The notes below the pieces were generated by a model. That model was given only the letters and a program-made list of their open reading frames with translations. It made no database searches and was not told where the DNA came from. Positions 46,850-57,701 of a stretch of 64,000 nt of DNA are shown here, piece by piece. The stretch spans positions 3,162,001-3,226,000 of the forward strand of contig RCSZ01000002.1 of the NCBI GenBank assembly GCA_014898425.1, read 5' to 3'. This DNA comes from Botryotinia globosa (lineage: Eukaryota > Ascomycota > Leotiomycetes > Helotiales > Sclerotiniaceae). The translations under genes were made by a program, and so were the position numbers. The first letter of the stretch is position 1. Every line of letters starts with the position of its first letter.

Positions 46850-48904
46850 TGCTTTATAGAGCCAAACTCAGAATACGACGGATAAGAGAAGCGCAGGCGG
46901 CACAGCAAATAATATATATAACGTGGAGTCACTCAAGTTTTTGTAATACTCCCGGAAGTTGTTGGAAGCTTGAAGCCCTCCTCCAGCCTCCGTATAGCGT
47001 CGCCTATAAGCATCAAAGACTGCCAAGGTAACGAATCTCAAGGATGATTACATGTGCGTTGGATCTATGCAGAAGACAGACTTGGCTGGTACCGAACAGT
47101 TGGGACCGATGAAGATTGCAAAAGCTTAGCCAGCAGTTTAGTGGTGCAATTCTGAACAAGTCCTCCTATTCTTACTTTCTCTGGGGTTCTTGACAGAGTG
47201 AGGCCCAGCCGAACCAGACCGAGCTTATCAATATGTAAGCTTCCAACACCACCGACGTTACGGCTGCGCCGCAACCACCGCCAAACGATAGAAGTCTTCA
47301 CGGACACTGTAGTCTGAATTTTGCCGCGTTGATATATTATCGCTGTGATATTTTTATTCTTGATTGGTGTAAAATCACCTTTCAAATCCGGATATCGGAT
47401 TATTCCGCTGCTTGCATCTTGTTTCTTAGCAAGAATTATCGGGACAGTCTTAACAAGGAAGCTTCGTTGTTTCATCGATACATGCTTGTGGGTGCTATGC
47501 TTCTGGTAACTGTAAGAGTTCCCCTCACGACATTGCATCCCAGAACCTCAAAGAAACGGATAGGCCCTGAGATTCTCGCTGGCTGGTACGAAACTTGAAA
47601 GTCCACCTTCTCTACTGGCAGCTGAATTTGCATTACCGCCAAGCTATGTATGCATAGACCATGGTGTTTTACTCACTGCGGGTTATCTAATATCGTCTAT
47701 CGCTCTTGTGATAGCACAAGCTGTGTTTGCAAGTCTACCGAAAGGTGATATTTGTTAGCAGCTACCAGATGTGGATCAAGCAGTCAATTTGTCGTCGTAT
47801 CAATGAAATGTCAGAAATCAAGCTTCAAGGGCCTCTTCTCAATCCTTGAGGTAGTAAGAATCAAAATTAACGCTTTTTCGCTTTTTGAGAGACTAGCTCC
47901 ATCTTGTCCTCCCATTTTGATTATCTTTTCAATTTAATTTGATCACGTGATTCGAATCGGAGACAGGATTGATGAATGTCCAAGTAGAATTCAGACAATA
48001 GGACTTGATTCTCCAAATGGACTTCAAGCAATGGGAATCAATTGTACCAGTGAACTTAAGGAAATGGGGTTTGATTGCTTGAGTTCATTTGAAACCATTG
48101 CAGGTTATTGAACTAGCTGTCAGCCACATCAAGTAGATTGCACGTGATCCGGCTCACAAGGCTAGCCGGAGGAACAAATCCTCATCTTACTCATCACTCC
48201 TCTCAACCCGTTTAATCTGTTAATAATGACCCTCTCGCCATTTAGTGAATCTTATCGTTCTTCTATGGTTTCATTAGCCATATGTCTGTTGACATAGTAG
48301 TTAGTTCTGATCTGTGGTAATGTGTGAATTCAATTCTATAGATTTCACCAAGAGCTCATTCGAGAGGTTCAGACTCATAGTAAGATCTTACCTAGGGTGA
48401 AGCTCATGTCGTATTTGTTGAACTTTACCATTCTTACAACTGGAATCCCTTCAATTCATGCGTCTTACATTCTAGCCTTATGCACCCACAAGTGGTCTAT
48501 TTGCGTCAGCATATTGCAGTAACGAGATAAACCAGAGGATTAAACGAGTTGCGTAGTTTGCCAATCTCACTCCATCAATCTCTCGTGCTCCTTCTGTAGC
48601 CTCGACGGCTCATTCCTACCCAATTTCGATGTATCTTATATCACCTTCTGTTCTCTCACAACAATTGGACGATTCGCAAAGTACATGTGATGAATCCATT
48701 GTGTCGTGATTAGCCATGATTGTAAAGGATTGTCATGCTATGCACCGCCATCAGTGGCTCTAGAATACTACACTGACTTGGCCTTGTCGCAAAGGATCTC
48801 AAGCACGTAAATAAATATAACAACCTCAAGTTAAGTCTAGTATTCTCCAGGTTTTGTCGTCGTCACTCTTTTGTATTCTATCTCTTTTCCGTGTAGCATT
48901 CGCT
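46850..48904. other. Intergenic gap
   Basis: About 2.05 kb between the divergent GNAT pseudogene and the Kre9-like gene. An open frame at 47065-47538 (-) has no motif and is not supported. No RNA gene is recognised. Confidence 0.4.
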
Positions 48905-50001
48905 ATGCGGGCATTCTACATTGTTTCTTTGCCATTAATATTGCTCGCATTTGCAAGCTAGTTCGTTCATTTCATTTCGCAAACACGGCCTGTAATCCAG
49001 TACTAGGACAGCAATTTATGATTACTTGGGTTGATTCAACCGGCTCCGTTACTCTCCATCTAGCACCCATTCAATATTATAATGAAAGTATTTCGCTAGC
49101 TAGCGCGGTATCCATAGGAGGTGTGTTACAATCCAGATAATTGCTCAAAACTTATACGAGACTGACGGTAGAAATGGTAGTGGCAACATCGGGAAATTCA
49201 TTAACTTGGACCCCGGACAAATCACTTCAAGCTGGAGTTTATAAGATATTTTGGGTTCCTTCAGATAACACTCAGCCTGAAGTGGACAGCCCGACATTCA
49301 CACTCGGTCAAATGTCTGCTGGCTCTTCTACCAATACAAGTAGCGCAAACAACGGTCAGACTAGCTCAACCGGCGCAAGCTCAATCACTTCACTCCCTGC
49401 TAGTCCCACCGCAGCAAACGTGGGAGCAGCTTCAGCTAAGACTTCACCACTAAGTACTCAGCCCGCATCCGATTCCTCCAAGTCCCTCACAAACACCATA
49501 AAAATCAGCATCTCCGTCAGCATAATCCTCGGCGTAACACTCATCATGGTCATTGCCTTTATACTCATCCAACGTCACCGCTATCTAGCATCTACGCCTC
49601 GGACAAAGAGACAACTCGCTACGAAAGAAATCGCAGATGATAATGATTCTTGGGATGGAGAAGGTCAGTTTAAACCCGGCTCACCTACTGAGTCAGAGGC
49701 TGCAACGAGATCCTATGTTGATTTGGTGAAGAAGAAACATCTGAGTGTTAACGTAGAGCCAGTGGAGATGGATGCATATTTTGATGCGAGGAATGTGAAA
49801 GGTGGGAATGGGATGGATGACCAGAGCAACCGACTGAAGACGAGAGAAACGGATATGGGACTGGGACTAGGATTGGGAGACGTAGAAGAACTGGTTGAAC
49901 CCCGAGAATTGGACGTGGGAAATTCCGGGACGATCTATGGTGAAGGAAAAATTGGCCATCGGTTCAATGTACGAGATAATGTTAATATTATTGGAATATG
50001 A
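48905..50001 (+). CDS. Kre9/Knh1-like surface protein with TM helix; suspected frameshift
   Basis: The ATG at 48905 opens a textbook signal peptide (MRAFYIVSLPLILLAFAS) that hits a TAG at 48959-48961. The mature chain continues in another frame from about 48962 as ACNPVLGQQFMITWVDSTG, a Kre9/Knh1-type Ig-like domain start. A 51-bp GT-AG intron (49121-49171) removes an in-frame TAA and joins VSIG to EMVVATSGNSLTWTP. Then come LQAGVYKIFWV, a Ser/Thr-rich stalk (about 49310-49490), a TM helix (about 49503-49575, ISVSIILGVTLIMVIAFILI) and an acidic cytoplasmic tail. No intron reconciles the first frame switch, so a one-base indel (mutation or sequencing error) is likely. Such proteins are linked to cell-wall beta-glucan assembly. 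Confidence 0.6.
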
Positions 50002-50582
50002 TTGAGTGTATTGATCATGTATGAAGATGAGTTTTTATTTGAATGATGATGAAATTCTAGAAGCTAGGTCCTGCAAGTGACGGACAAGAGTCTTCTGTGC
50101 ACATTTGTGTTGCTTATGGTGGCTAGTATGTCTTAAGGCAATATGGGTGAGAGGGATGGAGAGATGAGATCCAGCCTAGGAAATTGAAATCAACGAATGC
50201 ACACACGATGCCATCATTGGACATACGCAAAAAAGATTTCTTCACCTATCATTGTCGCTAGCACTAGATTTTGCAATCCAAAATTGATTTCGACCCAATC
50301 GTGTGATCGCTCTCACCTCTTAATGAAGGGGGTTCGAAGTAATTTGTGGTAAATTCTCGTTTTATCAGATACTGTGTTGATTATAATTTGTATGCAGTTT
50401 CCTCATCGAGACGCTCGAAGGCTCTCGATCGCATCCCACTATTCATCATCGAATTTTTGCTTGACTCGAGAAACTTACAAATACCGCTCAACCCCTCTAG
50501 CCCCTCCCCAGTCCCTTGATCGCCTCCAACTTCCCTTTGTCAATCCAACAATCACTATATCTTCCGACATTATTCATTCCTC
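50002..50582. other. Convergent 3' intergenic region
   Basis: About 580 bp between the Kre9-like gene and the HsbA-type gene, which converge. Nothing else is seen. Confidence 0.5.
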
Positions 50583-51249
50583 TCACAATAACTTATAATG
50601 CGCAATAGCAGCATCAAACGCCGTATCAACAGGCGCCACGATAGTTCTATTGAGAATCAGTTTCCAAGTTTTCTAGACTGATATGAGGTCAATAATGTAT
50701 TAAAAAATCCAACAAACCTCGCCGTTTCTTGAAAAGCTGCGGGAATCTTCTCAATAATCTTCGCGCTGAAACTATCCGTCGCACGCTTCTCCTCCACCAG
50801 ATTCAACAGAATAAGAGGAGTGAAAAGTAGCTTGTCGAATTTCGGTTTAGCAGATTCAATCGTATCGAGAGTTCCCTCTACGACTGTGACGAGATTTTGC
50901 GTCGCGGTGGCGATGGTGATGGTTTCGATCAGGGTGAGGTTTGCGGAGGAGGAAGCGACCCAGGTCCCGGTGTTGATGTCGATGAGAAGTTTGGCAGAAA
51001 GGGTGACGATGGGGAAAGAGGTTAGAAGGCCGCCGGACCACTGGGGAGAGAGGCGGAGGGAGTCAGTTGAATGAATCAACGGGATATCATGGTGGTAAGT
51101 GTGTGAAAGAATGGGAGACATACACGAGAGACAGTTTGGTTGAGAGAGGTGGTTGTATTTGAGATTTCTGAAATGGCATCTACGATCGCTTGGCCATCGC
51201 AAAGGACTTTGGAGGCGAGGAAGAACACGGGGAGGATATTGAAACGCAT
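50583..51249 (-). CDS. HsbA-type cell wall / hydrophobic-surface-binding protein
   Basis: Three exons: 51249-51124, 51040-50718 and 50646-50583, with introns of 83 and 71 bp; 170 aa. The start gives the hydrophobic signal peptide MRFNILPVFFLASKVLCDG. The rest is almost all alpha-helical and Ser/Thr/Ala-rich, with NTTTSLNQTVSRWSGG across intron 1 and a C-terminal AAFQETARTIVAPVDTAFDAAIAHY. Length and pattern fit the HsbA / cell-wall galactomannoprotein (Mp1-like) family. Known members are secreted and bind hydrophobic surfaces or lipids and help recruit hydrolases. The splice sites restore frame exactly. Confidence 0.85.
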
Positions 51250-53672
51250 TGTGAATGAATTCTTGGACGTAAGTATGGCGAATCAACGTCAGATAGATAA
51301 TGAGGAAGAAAGCTTTCAGAAATTTTTATGCAACCTTATCCATCTATGCGTATCCGCATTATATATTTCAGATCGGATAAATCCATTGTTACCTCTCACT
51401 CTCTCAATGGATATCGATTGGCAAGCAACTAGACAACAAATATCTGCAGCTTTTAGGCACTTTCGACGCATCGAAATCCTTCAATATTCTCTCTCGAGTG
51501 CTCATCATAAACAGTAATGATGAGATGAGGGGAAGCAGAAATGAACTGGATCAATGACTAGTCACCCGCAGTCAATTCCCTGCAAAGTCCGTTCGGCACA
51601 AAAGCATTGCGAGCTTAATTTGATCTTCGGACGGATATCATAGAGAATTAACACGCTAAGCATGCTGCAGGAACACATGTCTGCGGGGTAATCTGGGGAA
51701 GTATTCTTGTCTGCCGCGGTTTAGGGTTTCACATGTGAAGAACCGGTAGGGATGATACCTACAAGCGATATCAGTGAAATCGAGGAAGTTCTCAGTCAAT
51801 CATACTTCCTTATGTGATAACGTGATTTGGAATTTCTTGCCAGGCGAGTCGTACGGAACGCATATGATTTGCAAGGTGGTTCATTCTGATGCATTGAGAT
51901 TTTTTTTCCGTTGGCATGTGGAACAGTGTCTTAGGATAGGGTTGCAAGGACCGTTGCGTTCAATGCACACGACTTACTATGATCACAGTTGATAGCAGGT
52001 TTAGCAGAGCAAAGCAATAATACCATCAACTTTGATGTGATCGTTCAAAACGATGCAGAGGCCCACTGTTCACGGATCAGTTTTTAACCCGATGCAATGC
52101 TCTCCTGGTCTAGAAGAGGGGATCGACGTTCCCTCATGAAAATTGGTCTGTCACTCTTTTAACTAAAAGATATCTGACTCTTTCGAGCTCTCAAACTAGT
52201 GGGCTCAATATTTCACTTCGAATTGCATGTCATCTTGGTTCAAGCCCGATTCGCACAATCTGTCTTGATTCCCCAATGTCAGCTAACACATTCAACATCA
52301 ATTGTTCGATGCTAATTCGTGAAACCATGCTTGTTGTTCGATACTAATTTATTCAATGAACACGTGATACAAAATTGCATCGTCGTAATATTTCATAACT
52401 GACATCAAATCATCACCGTCTTATTAATCGTGGGGTGAGGTACTGGCCTTAGCATTTTCTATTTTCTCAATAAGCGCGGAAACTCTTTTAAGTTCGTGAC
52501 GTCTGCCGTCGCGAATTCTGTATGGGAATCAGTAGCCTTGTTCTGGGCACCATTCAACGTCCTTTGGGAAGTTTACAAACGTCTCGGCATCGAGAAGTGT
52601 GCTGAAAGAGAATGGCGTTAGCACGCAGTCAAACCAAACAGCCCTGGCTCACGGTCAAAGAAAGAGACAAGCCAGCCAGTAGTTTTTCTTGCATCGGGCT
52701 CCCCTTCAACGAGGAGAGACGAGTTACGTGTCTCTCGCCTATATACTGAGTAGATAGTTCACACAGAAAATCCACTTGCAACGCTGGAGCCTGTTATCAC
52801 AATGACTTGGTGACCAGAAGATGTAATGCATTGTTTCTAATGGAACCATAAAATCTTACGAATTCTGACTCAAAATATGCATGGAAATAGGCCCACTGAA
52901 GACTATTTCTGATCATCCACTTGGGATATTTTTGGAGGTCATCCTTCGGTCATGAGCCGTCCACACTTGCGTAGGGAATATCTGCTTCTCTTTGTTATCA
53001 ATATGAAATGCACTACAATTCTTATTGGATAGCACCCGATTTGATTGCCTAGTCTCGATTTTGATTTACTCCTTTGTGGATCCAAAGTATCGTCGTAAAG
53101 GCACAGGTAGTTTGATGATGCATGAGCCTGCAAGTTCGTAGAAATGGACTTGAGATATTCGCCGAGTCTACCAGTGACGGACGTGAATTGTAATCTTACA
53201 AAGCATATGCTTTCGTCATTATTCGCCCTTCCCTCTTGCCTTGGAATACCACCCCCTACAAATTTTGACGAGGAACAACTCGCAAAATTGAAGGAAGTTG
53301 TCGTGCCAGGACCATATCGCATCTGGCGTATGTGGAGACCTCAGAGTAGAAAGTTTGTGAAGGGACAAACAGGATTCTGGTCTGTTTTAATCTAGATTGT
53401 CAATAAAATTAGTCACAAAAAGTCACAAATACCAAGCTGTTGCCGTCGAGGTGTTTTTTGTGTTTCAATCAAACTGTACAGCCAATATTAATTAGATTGT
53501 TGAAATGATTACAGATGACCGGCTAAATCACGGGGTTTCAAGTCATCACGTGTGTCACTTAAGTTTGATAATTCGGCAGTATCGACGAGTATTTGCTGAT
53601 AATTGAGTTCTGGTTGATACAATCTCCAACAACTTCAATTGACTTGGTCTTACTTTCTTTCCCAATTCAAAG
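51250..53672. other. Large gene-poor gap
   Basis: About 2.4 kb without a supported gene. Frames at 51774-51992, 52939-53322 (-) and 53144-53395 (+) show no recognised family. The stretch 53205-53345 (+) has somewhat coding-like sequence (LPSCLGIPPPTNFDEEQL) but no start or splice partner was found; it may be a relic. Confidence 0.4.
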
Positions 53673-54593
53673 ATGTTCTCAACGACTTCTGCCTTCCAAT
53701 GGCTTCATGAGGACGCAAAACCAAGATATATGGCACCACCATTTTCCACGCCTTCTCAGAAGTATGCCTACCCATCACCAATTCTATCGTCTGAGGGAAA
53801 CAACTCTTCACTCTATAATCTCTTGACACCTTCATTCTTCTCAATCACTTCCTCCTTTCCCTTCATCCAATCATCCACTTCAAATCCCGTAGCTCCTTTG
53901 GTCAAGCCCGGAGATGGGGAAGATTCGAGCAAGAACTGCTTCTTTGATATAACTGTTGATTCCGGTGCGGTCTTACGCTCGTTGGTGGGTTCATCCTTTG
54001 CTGATATAACTCCAAGCTCCCGCGGGTCGCATCACCTTTAAGCTTTATGATAAGATTACTCCCCGAACTGCGCGCAACTTCCGTGAATTGTGTACCGGTC
54101 AACATGGATTTGGATATGCAGGAAGTTCTTTCCATCGTATTATTCCACAATTTATGTTACAAGGTGGGGATTTTACTAGAGGAAACGTAGGTTATTTACT
54201 CACTTGCTTCCTCTCTGGGAAACTGCTGATGCAACCTCAGGGAACTGGTGGAAAATCCATTTATGGTAGAACGTTTGCGGACGAAAATTTCGAGCTTAAG
54301 CACACGAAGCCAGGTCAATTGAGTATGGCTAATGCCGGGAGAAATACGTAGGTTTTGTTTCTGATATCCGTTCTTGGTATCCGTGAGTCAGTGATGGAAA
54401 GCTAATTTTCAATAGAAACGGCTCTCAATTTTTCATCACCACAATAGCCACACCTTGGTTGAATGGTAAACACGTGGTGTTTGGTGAGGTAATCGAGGGT
54501 ATGGATCTTGTGAAGAAAATCGAAGCACTTGGTACTCGTTCTGGTACTCCAAGAGCTCGTGTTGCTATTGCTAAATCGGGTATCGTTGAGTGA
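53673..54593 (+). CDS. Cyclophilin-type peptidyl-prolyl isomerase with long N-terminal extension
   Basis: Four exons: 53673-53964, 54017-54186, 54241-54347 and 54416-54593, with introns of 52, 54 and 68 bp; 248 aa. The catalytic domain starts at FFDITVDS and runs to the end. It keeps the cyclophilin A active-site set: [23 protein letters not shown] (Arg, Phe, Met, Gln), QFFITT, and the Trp of [14 protein letters not shown] that contacts cyclosporin. It catalyses cis-trans isomerisation of X-Pro bonds. About 90 residues rich in Ser, Pro and Phe precede the domain, where cyclophilin A has few. They might be a targeting segment, or the true start could be the ATG at 53730 (MAPPF). Confidence 0.9.
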
Positions 54594-57500
54594 GGGGATA
54601 ACGAATTAGGAAGGCTCATATTTTTTATGGTTGGCGGCTGGCTACTCACAATTATCTAGCTAAATGGCCATGAGATATTGTGTGTGTTATACGCTCGACA
54701 ATATAATGTATATTGGTTGAACACCCAACATTATCGGCTCGATTCCTTTTATCAGACGAAACTTGCCGTTTAGGCTGCACTTCTGCAGCGTTCCTTTTCC
54801 GCTGCTGAAAGCCTCAATGGAGCGGTGAGAAGAAGATCTGATATTCAGAATGAACTCGGATCTTTCTAGTATATGCTCCCAGCCATGTTTGCATAATCTC
54901 GTCATTCCTTCTATGAAAGTGGCTCCATTTGCCCTCCCCTTTGATACCTTCTCATTCTTCTACCCAACTTAAAATCATTGCCTTTTATCGATTCAACGTT
55001 GTTAATTAATGAGGGCTAGTCAAAGGGATATATTCTCTTACATAGATAGCTGGAAGTGATTTGAGTGAAATGCAAAGGATGAGTCTGGACGCTTGTCAGC
55101 GAGTCCGGTCTATCGATTCAATTTTCCAAGACTGTGTCACCCAATAGCCCGCCTTTCACGCGAATCCCTCTTGCAACGATTGTTTGCGAATACGGTGGGG
55201 CTATACCAAATACACCCAGAAGCTCACTGTCCAACCATTACATGCCAAATCAAACAAGAAGATTTCACTAAATCGCCTCCTCAATTGTGCGGATTGAATA
55301 GATGCATTCCTAGTGACAGCTTGCGTTAAAATTACAACTTCTCAATTATTGACTGTTAACTTTCTCGACCAAAAAAGTAAAGAGAGGTTGGTAGGATGGC
55401 ATGTCCTTCAGGACTCGATGCTGCTCATGTGATATCAGAAGCCTCCCTTTTATTAGTGTAGCTTCGATGTATCACGGTCGTAGCTTCAGAGAGAATTATT
55501 GCATAAGCTTTAGGCTTTAGGCTTGAAGTGTGAAGTGTGAAGTGTGAAGTCTCTAAATTCGCCACTGAATTTAGGAAAACCGAAGCTCTGCATGAAATTA
55601 TTGATGGAGTCAGAATCGACTATCTCTCTGGATCCACAGAAATACTCATAAATCGAGTTCATTTTATTAGCCACAATAGTAGTATACACATGATTTTAAA
55701 AAATGTATTTGATGACTGTTAAATGGCATGATATGTTTGAAGGATGGAGGCATCATTGCATGTGCCAACAGACAAACACATGAACGATTCTCGCAAAGTG
55801 AATTGGCGAGATGGAAGAAATTAGCGAGTTGGCTTTGGTGAATTGGCAATTACCCCGACGTGATTGAGCAGTGCTAGATGCTGCACCGAGACCTCATGTT
55901 CCTGATGGAAAGATTGGAGCTAGAGTTTGAACTTATTCAAGTCGGATGAGAAAATATGGCTCATGCTCAGCAGACTATCAAGAACAAACTGACAGAGCCA
56001 TTATGTGCTACGAGTCAAACAACCCACAAGTGAATTACAAGGAATGCAACCTTCCAACGCAAGCAATTTCCATAATCATACCAATCTCAACTATCAGACT
56101 GCAGAGTCCCACCATTCACGTGAATCCCAAAGCCGCACATCAAACGCACCCGACACGATGATAGAAAGATATCCGACCAAGCCAACCTGGTGAACCTAAC
56201 ATCCAAAAATTCCAATCTCCCAAAACATCAACACTTATCTACACCAGATCTCCCCCAAAATGAATATCTTGCTAGAATGTACAGAGCCAATTAACCATAT
56301 GACTGCTACCATCTCTCTACTCCCCAATTCCACTTCCTAGCAATACCTAACCCGAGACAAATCGCTCCTCGATTACGACTACTCCACACGCAGACAAGAA
56401 CTCCAAATCCCTTCTTTATCCGCAGAAACGCATTCTTCAGGACTCAAGGATCACATTCCACACCCAGCTCCGCTTCTGCCCCGGGAAATACAACACGTGC
56501 AATGATAGCTACTCTTTTCAGCATGATGTAGATGATTAATATCAACATACACAGATAACACAATAGCAACTAATCATCCCATCCCATCTAATCAATAGTT
56601 CACATTCCATTCTTTCCTCTCTCCCTACCCTCGCAATTCTAATAGCAGTTCCAAGCGAGCGTGCTGGCTAGTAGGGAATGTTATCTGGAGAGATGAGATG
56701 GAATGATTGGGGAGAGATTTACATTTGGGTATCTAGTAGAGAGTTTTATCTAGATGAGTTAGATGAGATAGGATGAGATGAGATAATGTAATTTTTTTTC
56801 CATTTGGTTATCCATAGAGAATGTTATTCAGATGAGCGAGATAAGATAAGATGAAATTAGAGAGTTCCATATCTATCTATCTATCTAGATATCAAGTAGA
56901 TAAGATTACCTAGATCCCAATCATCTCATCATCTCACCATCTCATCATCTCTCCATTTCATCATCTCATCATCTCTCCATCTCTCCATCTCTCCATCTCT
57001 CCATCTCACCATCTCACCATCTCATCATCTCACCATCTCTCCATCTCTCCATCTCTCCATCTCTCCATATCCTCATTATTAAAATCCCCAACAAATAACT
57101 TTCACTTCATTTCATTTCATTTGATTTTCGTACTAATCTAACTTCCAATCCATCCTCTCCTATCAATTTTATCCTATAAACTACATTCATTCATTCACTC
57201 ACCCATCCATCCAAGCAAACATCACAAACATCACAATCATATATACACCTCCACTGCCCTTCCCCCCTTTAACTATCCTCCACAATAAGAACCCCAACTT
57301 CATCATTCCTTGAGTTCCAAATACCACTGATAAACACCCTACGAAATCCAATCCAATCCAATCCCATTGATCATCATCATACGCGCATTCATTCGAACCA
57401 AGCCAACCAAAAAGGAAAATGGAAAAAAATGAACATAAAAATCCTAAATTCTATCCAAATTTCCAACGGGTCAATCAAACAAACAAAACTATAACCACAA

Positions 57501-57701
57501 TATCACATGAATAATCCAACCAATCAGCTAACCAACATAATCGTTCATTCATTCGCTCGCACCTGCTACATAAATACTCCAACAATGCACACGCTTACAG
57601 GACTGGTAACCAGGTATCTGAACATATTCTATCTGTATCAAATGAACCACATCATTATTCGCTTAACTTTCCTTCTTCTTTCTGTTATTGTTATTCCCGA
57701 T
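54594..57701. other. Large intergenic gap, low-complexity rich
   Basis: About 3.1 kb between the cyclophilin and the coiled-coil protein. It contains a (GAAGTGT)n run near 55524-55550, an ATCT microsatellite near 56870-56888, and a 150-bp CATCTC-type array (listed). From about 56200 to 57700 the plus strand is C/A/T-rich and G-poor, like a long UTR or low-complexity tract. No gene is supported. Confidence 0.45.
56920..57068. repeat. Degenerate CATCTC/CATCAT microsatellite
   Basis: About 150 bp of repeated CATCTC, CATCTCAT and CATCTCAC units on the plus strand, with extra CATCAT insertions. The units vary in phase, consistent with slippage. Confidence 0.9.

Noticed and set aside
47065..47538. 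157-residue minus-strand open frame
   Set aside because: No motif, no signal or splice context, and composition like random intergenic DNA.
48923..48957. A 35-bp intron reconciling the frames of the Kre9-like gene
   Set aside because: Too short, poor donor (GTTTCT), and it would delete the signal-peptide core.
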